Origin: Gorsachius magnificus
Lineage: Eukaryota; Chordata; Aves; Pelecaniformes; Ardeidae
Length of the DNA stretch: 64,000 nucleotides
Assembly (NCBI GenBank): GCA_034008185.1
Contig: CM067086.1
Span: forward strand, 65,704,286 to 65,768,285
Direction of reading: 5' to 3'
Below, one piece after another: positions 1 to 13,295 of this stretch; the first letter of the stretch is position 1, and each line of letters begins with the position of its first letter. The position numbers and the translations under genes are program-made. The notes beneath the pieces were generated by a model that was not told where the DNA came from, ran no database searches, and saw nothing but the letters and a program-made list of their open reading frames with translations.

Positions 1-494
1 TGGCCAAGCCTACTTGGGCTGGAAAACAAGCAAGCTGTTTTTTTTTAAATAACTCCAGTGCCCGGAGAGGCAGAAACGCCATCCTGTGGGATCAGAGCAG
101 CATGGATCCACAAGGCAGGAGAGAAGAACAGGTGTAGACAACCCCAGCCTCAACATGCCCAAAGAGTGAAACTCCTTGTAATCCCGGTGTTACATTAAAC
201 AGCTTCTTTCTCTCCCTTTCTGCCTCTTCCTTTCCCCCTGCTTCTCAACCAAGCCTACATCTGGATGCACCAAAAATAGTCTTGAAAATCCTGTTTTCAC
301 CCAACTTCAGCCACCCACGGGCAGGGCTGGGGGGGCAGATGTGGAGCATGGTGGCTTTGCAGTAACATAACCCAGAGAAGACCTGGGTTTATCCTTCTGC
401 TTCACTACAGAGTTTCTGTGCAACCATGGGCAGGTGGACACCACATGTCAGCCTTTGGAGCTCCTCTTCCCTCACATGGAGATGGCTGGAGTGG
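1..494. other. Intergenic, nothing recognised
   Basis: Unique sequence at the left edge. No exon, repeat or RNA gene that I can support. Confidence 0.6.
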
Positions 495-646
495 GGTTGT
501 GGAGTCTCCTTCTCTGGAGATATTCAAACCCCGCCTGGACGAAGTCCTGTGTAACATGCTCTAGGTGAATCTGCTTTAGCAGAAGGGTTGGACTAGATGA
601 TCTCCTGAGGTCCCTTCCAACCCCTGCCATTCTGGGATTCTGTGAT
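495..646 (+). repeat. CR1 LINE fragment, 3' end
   Basis: A 5'-truncated CR1 3' terminus with the family signature GGTTGGACTAGATGATCTCC, then CCTTCCAACCCCTGCCATTC and a degenerate octamer tail. It aligns with the 3' ends of the copies at 15501 and 41884. Confidence 0.92.
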
Positions 647-2180
647 CTCTTTGTCTACCTTATCGCCCCAGTTGCTGAAAATTTGAGGGTTGAAATAAAT
701 AAAATGGATATGGAAAAAGCCAATAAAGTAAAACCTGTGATTTCTCCAGACCCAGCAGAGACAAAGAATTGCCCCGCCAACGCCATACAAACCAATACAC
801 TGAATTAAGTGGTGCACAGCCAGAGCTTGGCTCAGGGAAGGAGAGACACATGGACCTGTGCAGCACGTAGGGAGCTTTCCAGGAATCGCCTGACCCTTTC
901 ATGGTGAGAAACTCAGGCATGTGGGTGGAATATAAGCCAGGAGGAGATTTTCTAGAAACTGAGATCAAGAAACAGAAGAGACAGGAGGCACCAACATCCC
1001 TTTAGCAAGTAAAAAAGGTACTGAAGTCCCTCCTGAATCCTCCTCTGAACACAGGTTTGATCTAGAGCTGCTCTTGTGAACATGAAAAGTACCTTGAACA
1101 GGGATGGGGATGGCTGTACCAAGCAAGTTTCTACCTACCCCTAAATACTACCTTGTCTAGGACGCTGGATCATTTGGAGAACTTAGTAAAGGATCCCAGA
1201 AGCTGGCTCTGGGTCCAAGCTACACCTCCAGATGGCCTTGCTGGCAAAGCAAAGCCCTCCTGCTCTCTGTCTATTTTCAATAAAGACACAGCCTACCTCA
1301 AGTCTTCTGTATTCTTGGAGGGTCTTAAGAAATTCATGCAATCTTTAGTAGTCAAAATAATGAGATTGTCTCCTAATGTGAGATTTCCCTTGCAGGATAA
1401 AGTACACCTAAGGGCTGCTGATGTAATTCTCTCGTACTAAGCCGATTAAATGCTGAGGAGTTAGAGCCTTTTATAATTTTATTACATTAGATTCCAGAGA
1501 TGAAATGAATAGAAATGACCAGGCACTGAAGGAGGCAGAAATCTGTGTCCACAGATTTTAGAGACTATAAATTACATTCAGCCAATATAGCTAGGTGTCT
1601 GCAAGAACAAATCTAATAATAGAGTATCCGTCTGTTCGACATTATAGATAAACTTGGGCTATCGGTATTGTACAATATTAAAAGGAGAATTACAAGCAGG
1701 ACCACAGAGAACAAGTAAAGGTCGTCGTATCCCAAGGATTCATGACATCCCTTTGAGGAAGATCAGCAGCCATTAGCACTGCTTAGCAACTGACTGCAGG
1801 ATATTATTACCACCGCTAATTATTTGTCGTGAGAGATGAATGTTGGCTGGGCTGGACAGAGGATGTGACATGATAAATCCATCATCCCTGCCCAAAAGGT
1901 CTGAGGTCGATCCAGCTGGACCACATCTGTATATGGAACCTAGTAAAGTCCTAGATTTGGCTGAGTTTGGAGAGAAATAAGGATTGCAGACTCCCCTGAA
2001 GAAGCCCGGATGACTCTCAAGATCAAGGCAGAAAAAGCAAAATGCTTCAAGGCACAAATCTAGATGTGGCATTGACATTAGGAGCTTTGAGTCACTTCAG
2101 CCACCCTAGCACAAATCCCTTCATTTCACCAGACTCCGGCTTAGACAAGTCAGCTAAGGACAGAAGTTACAAATGAGGCA
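647..2180. other. Intergenic, nothing recognised
   Basis: Unique sequence, AT-rich from about 1440 to 1700. The open frames are short and unfamiliar. Confidence 0.6.
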
Positions 2181-2414
2181 TTTAGGTTAGACATTAGGAA
2201 AAATTTCTTCCCCGAAAGGGTTTTCAGGCTCTGGAATGGGCTGCCCAGGGAAGGCGTCAAGTCCTCATCCCTGGAGGGATTTAAAAGATGGGTAGATGAG
2301 GTGCTTAGGGCCAAGGTTTAGTGGTGGGATGGCAGGGTTAGGGGAACGGTTGGGCTTGATGATCTTGAAAGGCTTTTCCAACCTAAACGATTCTGTGATT
2401 CTATGTTTCTATGA
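2181..2414 (+). repeat. CR1 LINE fragment, 3' end, GGTGGGATGGCAGGG type
   Basis: Starts in TTTAGGTTAGACATTAGGAA and ends in TTCTGTGATTCTATG plus a tail. It shares the block GTGCTTAGG-CC-GGTTTAGTGG with the copies at 12922, 17389, 23261, 24112, 36799, 44636 and 60040. It is truncated at its 5' end. Confidence 0.93.
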
Positions 2415-2749
2415 TACCATGATCTGTTTTTTGAGCTCCGTCTCTTTGCTTCACAAGGAAAGATGGATTTATAAGGAGCTTCCAACCAGCTCTTTGTGCA
2501 CACTCTTGGGTCATATTGCCCATATTGGCCACATGACCTGGTTCACAGTTGCCCGCCTGGGTGATTTATGGAACTCATCAACAAAGCAGCCAGTGTGAGT
2601 CGGACGACCTAATGCTCACTGTGAAATTCAAGGGATATTCATGCACCGATGCTTTACATTTTTCTCTGGGCACTGCTGTCAGCAAAATGCTCCAGTATTC
2701 AGATGAGGGTCCCACAAAAGGTCAAATAGAAATTTGCTTGCATATCTGA

Positions 2750-3215
2750 GCAAATATTTGTGAACAATTTTCCCCATTATTCTCTAAGCTTTACATATGG
2801 CCCATTCAGCTGAGAAGCGTGGTCCTTTTTAAAATATTGCTAGGGACTGCAATGACTTAAAAACTGCCTGAAAGCAATTAAGAAGCTGACTATTCAAATG
2901 TATTTTCTGCAAACAAATGTTTATTTGCTATGTATAGATAAATGCTGTCAGCGGGCTAATTTGGAAGCATTGTTGATTACGCATTGTAATGAGGCCTATT
3001 ACATAATTAAAAGAGTTTTCTCCCAACTGCATTTTCCTGCTAATTAACATTTTATGCCATCTACAATGGACACTTTGGGCTGCATCAAAGACATTATTAT
3101 GCAATTTTATCTTAAGAGCAGTCTATGAATTATTAATTAATATAAAATCTGTTGATTAAAGGGTAATTTGTAGGTAAGCCAGTCATAGCTAGGAACATGC
3201 TTTGCCCGTAAGTAT
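2750..3215. promoter_or_regulatory. Candidate conserved noncoding element (AT-rich, TAAT-dense)
   Basis: No open frame or repeat. The block is AT-rich and packed with homeodomain-type cores, for example GCTAATTAACATTTTATGCC, ATTATTAATTAATATAAA and CATAATTAAAAG, unlike the GC-richer flanks. This composition is common in developmental enhancers. No conservation data were available, so this is inference. Confidence 0.35.
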
Positions 3216-5410
3216 TCCCCTGAAACATGCTCCAGAATAATATGGACTGAACAAAAGGTAGAAACTGGGAGTGTGAAACATGGGAGACTGGGATAATTTG
3301 AGAGAACCTCTGATGTTTTTCCAGAAATTCCAGTTGTTGGTGTTTTAATTAAGTAACATCTTCTAAAATGCTCTGTCGTGTCCTGGCAGGATTCAAGAAG
3401 TGAAAACGATTGAGTCTTTGTTCTTTGTGCAAGCCAAACAACAACAGAAACCTACTGTAACAAGCTCACTGCACCCTGGAAGTTCAGATCAAAAAATACC
3501 CCAGCTGGGGGTGGAAGCAGAAGATGTTGGCAGAGATTGGAGAACATCTACAGAAATGCTTTTGCTGCAGCATCACCTTAAAAAATGAAATGTGGGCCAG
3601 ACCAAGGCTGCAGTATGAACGTGGGGAGGGTTGCTTCCCGCTGGTCACTTATGCAAGTGCATTTGTCTAAATACAGGTTCAGTCGGTCAAACCAAGCTGC
3701 CAAATGGTTACTGGGCAAAGTCCTGGCTTACTGGGGTGGAGAGCAGGCTCCCTTCAACGTGAGCCAGTTCATCATCGGAATTGTCCACCACAGGCGAGAA
3801 TCAATGCACATCAGGTCCTGCAACATCACATCCAGCCCAGCTGCACCCCCTGCACCTCGCCGTGATGAATGGGGGCTCTGGAGGGCAACGTTACCCACTG
3901 GGCATGCTGAGCCGCTGGTTGGGAGCCACAGTCACCCTGAAAAGTCAAACCTTGGGGCTTCATCAAAGACCAGGCATCCCACGGGACCAGAGTGGGAGCT
4001 GCTCGGCCGCCGTGAAGTCAGGGCTCATTAAGCACACACTCCAGGACAAGGCATCGTCTGGGGTTTCAGAGATGAAGGTGCAGCCTGATGTGCCTTCCCC
4101 CAGCCCCAGCATCTGCTTGCTGCTGTGGCAGCCCATTTCAGCTCCATGCTTAGGCTGCAGCTCATCCTGAGGTCAGGAGTTGTGGTATAATAATAATAAT
4201 AATAATAATAGCAATAATAATAATAGAAATAATAGCAACAATAATAAATACATAATAATAATAATCACCCTGGTGATGTGCATGCTATAGCGTAGCTGGA
4301 GATGCCTGAAATGCACTCCATGCACTCCGCAGATTGCGTCTGGTCAGGGAGAGCCAACCAGACAGCTTGTTCTCCAGCAAATGCCTGTTGGAAGAAAATA
4401 CTTGTAGCAGTCTTGTTTACTAACACAAGCAGGCTGCAGGAGTGCTGTGTGCTGCCACGATGGGCACGCTGTGATCAGGCTTCATGCTTTATTCGTAATA
4501 GGGGAAGGGGAGAGGGAAGCACTGGGAGTGATGGGGGTGGTTGCAGGGTGGTGCGGCCCCAACTCTGTGCAGTAGCTCATGATGTGTCTCACACCCAATG
4601 TGGTCAGAGTGGCACGTGACCTGGGTGAGAAAAATAGCAAAACAGGTCATAAATAGAAAAATAGGTCAAGCAAACGGCCACACTTTGGATCTTGGACATC
4701 CACCAATGCCTTGGACAGAAAGGGTGTTTCTGAAGGCTAAAGTGGGATCCATGTCATCTCGCCCTCGAGTTCAGCTCCAGCATATTCCCACCCCCCAAAA
4801 TGGTGAAGATCTCCCAGATATCTGTTTCCAGCACATCCCCAACCCCAAAGGTGAAGGTCCTCTCCCTTCTCATCACAACAGCCACCTGTATGGACTCACC
4901 CTCCGCAAGCCTGTGCCCGCACACAGCCTGGCCGGAGGCACATCGTTAACTCCTGTGGTGTCTGGGAGTGGTAATGAAGCCCAGGACCAATTAGTTGTTG
5001 TCCTCCTCCCAAGGAAAATACATAGAGAAAATAATTGTTGGAATTCATAAGCCCTTGGATACAGCAGTGATTAATGAGAGCAGCTAACTATAGAGACCTG
5101 TAGGAAGATACAGCTATGTTTACATCAGCTGTTTGCATTATGGTTTTCTCATTTTTACTTCTCCCATCATTCTGGAAGATGTAATGAAGACCTCCTTCAG
5201 TCATGCAAAACTGAAGCCAGACGGTTCCTGAGGTTTATAGCTTGTAGACAGAATCTGGAAGGCTTTTCTTTACAAGGCTGGGTAATTTTGAAGGCAGACT
5301 GAAGGAAAGGGGTGATCATATCATTTCTTTACACTGTATGTAGTCACCTTTAGCAAGACGTTTTGCACGCTGGATTAGTTGACAAGACGTATCTTTTCTG
5401 GTCCCTACTA
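3216..5410. other. Intergenic apart from the (TAA)n repeat
   Basis: Open frames of 105-150 codons between 3585 and 5050 show no domain pattern or splice context. Only the microsatellite at 4186 is identifiable. Confidence 0.6.
4186..4265. repeat. (TAA)n microsatellite, imperfect
   Basis: About 80 bp of TAA/AAT repeats with interruptions (GCAATAATAATAATAGAAAT). Probably polymorphic. Confidence 0.95.
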
Positions 5411-5878
5411 GACAAAAAAGATGTGGACAGGCTGGAGATCAGGTCCACCAAGGTGATCCAAGGGCTGGGAAGCCTCTCTCAGCTGTTCATACGCTGGGTT
5501 TGTTCAGCCTAGAGAAAAGGTAGCTCAGAGAGGATCTCATCTCCATGTACCAGTACCTAAGGGGTAGCTACAAGGAAGATTGAGACTCCCTTTTTACAAG
5601 GAATCACGTGGAGAGGACAAGGGGGAACGGACACAAGTTACTCTTGGGGAGATTCCGACTGGACATGAGAGGGAAATTTTTCACCATGAGAACAGTCACC
5701 CATTGGAATAATGTCCCCAGGGGAGGGGTTGACTCTGCCACATTGGACACTTTCAAGCCTCAGCTGGACAGGGTGCTGGGCCATCTTGTTTAGACTGTGC
5801 ACTTGCCTAGAAAGGTTGGACCTGATGATACTCAGGGCCCTTCCAACCTGGGATTCTACTGTTCTATGATTCTATGAT
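5411..5878 (+). repeat. CR1 LINE fragment, older and diverged
   Basis: The order of CR1 blocks is kept: AGATGTGGACAGGCTGGAG, TTGTTCAGCCTAGAGAAAAG, GGACAAGGGGGAACGGACAC, then CCTTCCAACCTGGGATTCTA and an ATTCTATG tail. It differs from the other copies at many positions, so it is probably the oldest recognisable CR1 here. No open reading frame survives across it. Confidence 0.88.
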
Positions 5879-8800
5879 CTCAAGTGAAAACCCCAGTGCA
5901 GAAGGTATTGGTGGTAGCAGGTCTCCCAGGTTTGGGTGCTTTTCTTTGGTCCCCAGCACCTACAGCCCTGCTGTACCACAAAACCAAGGAGGTGCTCCCC
6001 AAAACTGAAGGGACATTCCTCTGTACCGCCCAGTAACACACCAGCACTCGTGGTTTCTCCATGGGCACTGCACCATTTGGAGCCATGTGAAGAAGACATC
6101 TTGTTTTCTAACACATTTCTGGCCATCGGGACTGCAAAGGGGAGCATGAAAACACGAATTGGAAGCAGCCAAAACCTCAAACAGCACAAAATTTTCTGCT
6201 AATTTCTGCTCTTTAACTACAAGAAGGCGGAGAGTATCAAGATAGCCCCTTCACCACCCAACGTAACTCCAGCCTCAGCATTTCCCCTCCTCGACAATCG
6301 CTCTCACGGTGAAACCAACCGATTCATTTTTAAAGCCATGAAGCCACCTCTGCCATCCTGGTAAGATCTCTGGGTGGTTAAAGCCATGCCATATTCCCTG
6401 CTTCTACCCAATGAGGCTGTAGACTTCCTGACCCTGGCCATTGGCAGAAAGCCAAGCCATCCTGTGGACTACAGCATTTGGATTGGGTTGTTTTGTTTTG
6501 GGTTTTTTTAAATAAATGTTTCACATATGAGAGCCTATAAATATCCAAGCAATTTACTGCAGATTTACCACTCTCCATTTTTCTGATCTCAGCACTGGTG
6601 CTGCAAGTTCAGCCCCGATCCAAATTAATAAACAGCGGTAGCTTTGCATGTCAATTAGAGGGAGAAGGTTATTTTCTGGCCTGACCTCTGAGATCAAGTG
6701 CCAATGCACTACAGAAAAACGCAGTGATCTATCATCCAAACTCCAGCAAGGACCACTTTTTCCTACGAGAAGGGCTTGCAATAACTTCCTTGACACCATT
6801 AGTCATTTCTTGGCCTTCCTCTCAGGGGCATTCACGGCGTTACATCCAAGCGCTGCAGAACCAGGAGTATTCAGCCCCAGACACTGATTGAACACAACAC
6901 CTTATTATTCACTTTACGGTAGTAACTTGGTACTTGGGTCATGGAGCAAGACCCAGCCGTGGAGAACAGCAGACCTTGTGCCTGTAGGCTTTGTGGTTTG
7001 AGGATACGCTGTGTTTTGACGGTGATGCAAGAAACGCTCCTCCCTATGGAGGAGTTGCTGGAAACGGCAGTGGTAAAGGAAGGAGAAATGAACTGCTAAC
7101 GAATTATGTCTGGAAGCAGTCAAAAAGCAATGTTCTTAAGCCATTCCACTGCTTTGTGGCTTGTGTATTGGAAATCACAGTCTAATCTATTTTTCTGCAC
7201 AGACCAAGTGGGGAAGCGGCATCAAATGATCCCTGGGGCCAAAGAGATGAAGCCTTGTCCCCAAAGAATGTGCTACCCATGGGGATGCAAGATGAACATC
7301 ACTGCCATCTCCTCCCCTTCCTCCTTCTCTCCTCTTCTTCCTCCCTAAGCCCCAAACCCAAAGCTTAGCAAAGGACTGCGACTCTGCTCTCCTGTGTTAT
7401 TGCAGCCCCTTGTCTCCCCGGGGAGCCCAAGCCCATGCCCATGGGCGGTAGGGACAGGGAGCAGCTATCCCCCTGAGCAAGAGGTGCTGCCCTCAGCTTC
7501 CTCTGAGCCATAAACCAACCCCTGCCCTGGTCCCACGCCGAGCTGACTGCACACCCCGGGCTGCAATAGCAGCACGTGTCGGGGTTTCATCCCTGCCTTC
7601 ACGGGTTGGGAGCTGGCCTCACTAGAGACCAGGACGAGCATGGCTGAGCTGGTGTCCCATACCAGCAGGGAAGAGCTTCTGAAAGACCTGCTGGAGCCCA
7701 GCATGGCTCAGGATATTCTTTCAAAAGGAATATTCAAGGGCAAAAAGGAAAGAAAGAAAAAAAATAATTTTCTCCCATAATGTCCTTTGCTTTCCTGCTC
7801 TTTCCCTCCTTTCTTAGAAGGAAGCCTTTATGCTGGGAACAGCTGAAGAGCTAGAAAGTCTTCCCCTCAGCACAGTACCCAACGCTGAGAACTGATGGCA
7901 TCCTGTCCCTGTGGGTAACGTGAGCCAGGAAGGATGCCAAAAACCTGGGAAATATTTCCAAATACCTGCCGCATGGTGCGATCTGTGCATCCCCGGAGTA
8001 AAACAAATCTGCTCATCAGAGATGCTCCTGTGAAAGCAGCTGTGGAAGATGGTTTAGGGGGAGGAAGGACCTCTCTGGACAGAATGGTCCCTAACACCAC
8101 TGCAGCTGGGGAAAGGCAGCACGTGCCCCTTCGCTTTCAGGAGCAAAGCACCATCCCAGGAGCCCTTCAGGGTGGCTCAGAGCCTTGTTTGCCTTTTTTC
8201 CCCAACTGCATATTCATCTGCTTAGTTTGTAAATCCCTGGAGCCTCATTTGTCCAATTAGTGCTTGCTGAGTCTCTTGCTACTGGCAAATAATAGGCTCT
8301 TCCATGCACTATTGCATTACCCAAAAGAAAATTACTTGGCAGCTAAGAACCGAGGCGTCTTAGTGCCACGAGGAATTGAAGGGAGGAGATGCAGCTCCTG
8401 CACCTTAACTGGCCCTGGCATAAGCCCTGTGCGGATGGAAGGGCTCAGCCTCAGCCCTCCCAGGGACGTGAGGTCATTTCAGTGATGTTTTGGTGTTCTG
8501 GGAACTGGGATTTGAGAAAAACTTGCCCGATCCCTCCATATCCAACAGCTTTGCAAACAAACAGCTTTAACTTCACACCTCTTAGCCTCCACGTTACAGG
8601 CGCTGTAGCATCCCACCGCTCCTTAATGGCATTTCTTGCTTTGCTCCCCATTGCAGCTTACTGTTGGTGAAAATTAATCCAGGAGCCTCCCCTCCAGTCA
8701 GACCTTTTGCAGAAGAATAAATCATCTGAGTGGGTTAAAAAAGATTTCCAAGCATCTGAAGAATGAGAACATATTTTTAGGGAGGGGAAAAAAAAAATAG

Positions 8801-11800
8801 CGGTCTTCCCCCCCACCCTTCTACTGGTGCAGTTAATCACTGTGTGAGGGAGTTGTTAATACCACCGGCACCCAGTCCCCTCCAGCCCACCCAACACGCG
8901 GCTGTTCCCTGTCCGCTGAGTATAACGTTAACATGAGACGGGTGAAAACCAAATTGAACCCTAACAGGCTGCCTCATGTCACCTTGAGCAGATCATCCCA
9001 CTTCCCTAAATCCCTCCCAATCTGGTCCATGCATTTCTGGGTACCCCAGAGCTGAACGTACCGACATCAATGTTGGAAACACCGGTGGAAATTAAGCAGC
9101 AGACCTTGATAATTTGGGGCTGGGGCACCTAACATGGCAGTGAGACATCTTGCTGGAGACCCATCGCTTGGTTTGATGGGGGGGAAAAAACAGGGGCAAA
9201 GATGCAGCATCCAGACACAAGAGCAAAGAGGGATATAACTAATGAAATCGCCCAACGCTGGGATGTGGCAGGACCACAGAGCTCGGCTTTTCTTTCCTCT
9301 AGCCTGACATTTAGGCTAGACATATATATTTCTTGACAGAGGTTTGTGAGCAATTTGACCTGTGCTAATTCTTCACCCCCAACTGGGAGAGAGCCGCACA
9401 CCAGAAATCAATCTGCCATGCCTCGATTTCTTGTCCAACTGCGTGCAGTTCCTTAGGAAGAGGCAAGCGTGTCCTTCTCTGATTTATCATACAACTTTAA
9501 TAAGTGCATTTTATAGTTTAGGTCATATCCTTTCATGAGTCTCATTATTTTAGACTGGTTTTACAGCAACAAAAATGTGCCATAAAAGTGACTTTCTCCA
9601 GTAGAGTCAACTAGCCCTTCAGTTTAAGCCCCCCTCGTGACTTGGAAAGAAGCAATTTTGTTTGTCAGTGTTGAATAAGACACCAAGATGACAATATAAG
9701 TGCCTAAAAAGGTGTGTGAAGTAATTGCGGCTGCAGTTGGAGTCTATAGAGTGTGGCTGTAGCATCGCTCACTCCCCCAGGAGGGGTTTGGGTGTGCTGG
9801 CTATTTACAGCTTCCCAAATCCTGCCCCTGGAGAAGGCTCTATGCCCACAGGTTTGTTCTTCCCTTGGCTTGATTTTGGCTTTACAAATGGGTAAAGGAG
9901 AGCAGAATCAGGCTTGAATCTGCTGGAAGACTGCCTGTCCACAGGCCAGCTTGGTATCAAGCAATTTCAAAGCTCCATCAGACTTGAGTATTGGGTCAAA
10001 CCCTTAGTTCTTCTCCAACTAAAACAACATTAGAACTGGAGATAAGCCAAAACCAGAAATACTTACCCAAATTTCAGAATAAGATGAGTCTGAACTCAGT
10101 TCCTAAAACCTGGAGTTTCAGACTAAAGCAAGGATTGATCTGAGTATAAACTCCTGATTTAAACCCACCTGGGTTTTCGGGACAGCTTGGCGCAAGAGCT
10201 AACCCCACCATGTGGCCGCCTTACTAGGTAGAAACAAGACCCAAAGTCAAACCGTCCTTACCTGGCTTTTACAGAGGGCCCATGACTTCCTTTTCCCATG
10301 TGGCTCTCTTAGCCATCCCGCTCCAAACAGACCAGGTACTGCAGACTGAAACCAAAACCAAACTGAAATTTGCTTCCCCACAGACCTAGGAGAGAAAGCG
10401 GCGCATCCTTGGCTGGAGGTGTTTGACAAAGTCTGGATAGTCGGACTCAACCTTCCCCCTTTATTTATTTCTGATAAATCTGTGCATCCCCAGTATTTCT
10501 CTACCTGTATGACCATGCTTTGTGATCTCCAGGTGAGTTTAGTAGGCTCTACTGCCTAATCTTAAACTAAGTAAGTTTAAATCTGGGCTTCTAAATTTGG
10601 GGTTTCTCATTAAAAGAGGACTTTGATTTGGGACAGCAAAGTTTGGATACAACAGAGGTGCATCTCATCACTTTCTGAGGTGTTCCCCATCAATTTTTGC
10701 TCTCTGCCAAGGCAGGATAACAGCCCTGACCACTGTTTTGCACTGATGGAAGAAGCACATCATTGCATATGAGATATCTGACCCTCCATCTCTTAAAATG
10801 GGTGGGACGCCGCCTTGAGTGGAGCTGGATTAGGAACCTGCAGAGGACTGGAGGACAGAGAGAGGTGAGCCAGAGCCTCCAGAAGAGTAAATCTGCAGGA
10901 GGTCCATGAGTGTGGTCCCCAGGCTCCCACCCTGGCACCGAGTCCCATCCTCCTCCATCCAGGACACCACCAGAGCTCACCAGCATGTCACAGATATTTC
11001 AGGAGACCTTTCTGCCACGATGCAGGATTCCAGCCTGGGGTGGCCAAGGAGAGACGCGGGACCTCTCAAGCAGGAGACCACAGTGCAAGATGGGGACAAC
11101 CTCATACTCTGGCTTTTGAAACTGTGTTTCCAGCTGGACAGAGAGAGAGGAAACAGCTCTAAATTTAAAAAGACATCCCAAATTAGCAAACCTGAACCGA
11201 GCCAGACTGAAGGATTAAATAAAATAAGACAACGGCTAACAGTGTCTGTTAACCTGCCCAGGGCAGAGTAAATATTTGCATGTTAGGTCTATTTTGCTCT
11301 TCCAGCACACATCCCCCTGTCAGCACATAAACCAGGAGATTTTACCACTCAGAAGTCTGCCTTCACCATGAGGACTTCATGTGGATCCCGTCTCCCTCTT
11401 TTCTTTGCCCTGCTCCAGAAAGAAATGGAGATCCACATGCAAAGGACACATTTCCTCAAATTTCTACACCCCAGACTGAGGTGGGGTGTGGGGATCAGTA
11501 AGGACAGGACAAGCTATGTGCCACCCGTGCTGGCATGGCTAATGCGGCCAGCGAGCCGTGGGCTGACCCCTCCCCATCCACCCGCCAATCTATTCCAGCC
11601 AGGGTGTATTTCGTCTTCTCCATCCCACTCAGTCAAAGATCCCTTTGCAAGCAGAAGAGGGAACCCACAGGAAGGTGCATTTGCTCCATCACATTTAAAG
11701 TTTCCCAGCTTCTCTCTGTCTTGCAAGTACAAAAGCTGGAAATCCGTGTTTCTAGTCAACCACCACCCAAAACTCCCCAGCAAGTAGCTGAGGACATGGG

Positions 11801-12921
11801 CTCCCCTTCAATTAAAAAGCAGCTGAGCCCATAATAGACATAACTTTTACTTAGCTCTACGTGACTTTCCTTGCTGGGACTATAGCCACCAGTCCCAGGC
11901 TGCACCTACCTTGGAGATGCTGCAGATGTTGTCCTCTCTCCTGGCTGAGCTTCCTCCATCTTCTGCAAGGGGAACTGTAAGAGCAGAGGTTGGAGAGGAG
12001 TTAAGCAGGGATTTATGGACTGAATTTGCCTCCTGAAGAGACAGCTGGAGGCTGGACTATCTGGCATTAATGCACTTTTAAAAGCACTAGATGTTTTTAT
12101 TCGGGATCCTGCTGTGTTTCCTGGGAGCACCACCAGGGGTGGCAGGGGTTGACCAAGCTGCCACTGACCCCTTGAGGGGGGGTCTCGTTTGGCCATGCAG
12201 TGGACACCCTGGCATGACACAGTGAATGCAGCAAACAGGAGCAATCTCTGGCCCCAGGGAATGAAAACATACAGCTGGGTCATGGCTACAGTGCCTGGAG
12301 CTGGCCCTGGAGCTGGTTTTGCAGACACTGGGTGAAACATCGTCCTTCATCTGACACAAAGCTATCAGAGATGGTCACTCACCTGTATTTTAAAGACTCT
12401 GCCTGTTACAACTGGTGTTTAAGGGTCCTTGCTCTACAATGGGACTAAGACAACCTTTCCCAGGCAGCAGGAAATACCCAAGCATTGCACAGAAAGGAGA
12501 TACCCTCTTTTATTTCTATAGTCACGTAGTAGGGAAAAGAGGCGATAAAAATCTCCCATATGAACTAATAGGGTATACATACATTCACTCTCAAATACTT
12601 TCCCTTCAGCAAAAACCCGAGACATCTGCCTTTGAACTGCACACTCAGCATCACACGGCTGTTGTTCTTGATGGGCCTAAAGAGGAACCGGGTGAGTCAC
12701 GGCTCCGTTGTGGAGTCGGGTTTGCTCTATTTTGCAAATATTTGCTCTTGAGCAATACCATTACTTCTGTTGTGCCTGCAGACCGGCTCCTTTGTGGAAG
12801 GCGTCTCATTGCGTGCAAGGAGAGAGCTGCTAAACTGAGAAATACAAAAGACCTCAACAAATGAGCGCACGCCTACAGAGCGTGGTCCAGGCTGTGCTGC
12901 GATGGCCATTCCGCACTTGCA
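5879..12921. other. Intergenic, 7 kb without gene or recognised repeat
   Basis: The longest stretch free of recognised CR1 in the intergenic part. Mixed composition with short A runs (8789-8797). No open frame stands out, and I see no paired splice sites around coding-like sequence. Confidence 0.6.
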
Positions 12922-13295
12922 AATCATAGGATTATGGAATCATTTAGGTTGGAAAAGACCTTGAAGATCATCAAGTCCAACCATTCCCCTAACCCTGCCA
13001 TCCCACCACTAAACCCTGGCCCTAAGCACCTCGTCTACCCAGCTTTTAAATCCCCCCAAGGGATGGGTCTCGACCCCTTCCCTGGGCAGCCCCTTCCAGT
13101 GCTTGACAACCCTTTCAGTGAAAAAATTTTCCTAATGTCCAACCTAAACCTGCCCTGGCACAACTTGAGGGCATTTCCCCTCGTCCCATTGCCCATTACC
13201 TGGGAGCAGAGACCAACAACCACCTCACTCCCCCCTCCTGTCAGGCAGTTGTAGGGAGCAATAAGGTCTCCCCTCAGCCTTCTTCTTTCCAGGCT
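12922..13295 (-). repeat. CR1 LINE fragment, GGTGGGATGGCAGGG type
   Basis: On the plus strand it reads as the inverted 3' end (AATCAT-GG-AT), then GGTTGGAAAAGACCTTGAAG and CCATCCCACCACTAAACCCT, back to the CCTCAGCCTTCTTCTTTCC block. It abuts an AT-rich TTATTATTACTTTATT stretch at its 5' breakpoint. Confidence 0.94.

Noticed and set aside
3585..5050. Series of 105-150 codon plus-strand frames
   Set aside because: They overlap in different frames, lack any domain pattern and are separated by a microsatellite. No pseudogene parent could be recognised.
12415..12864. 149-codon plus-strand frame just left of a CR1
   Set aside because: No recognisable family and no promoter or splice context; its length is within chance expectation for 64 kb read in six frames.
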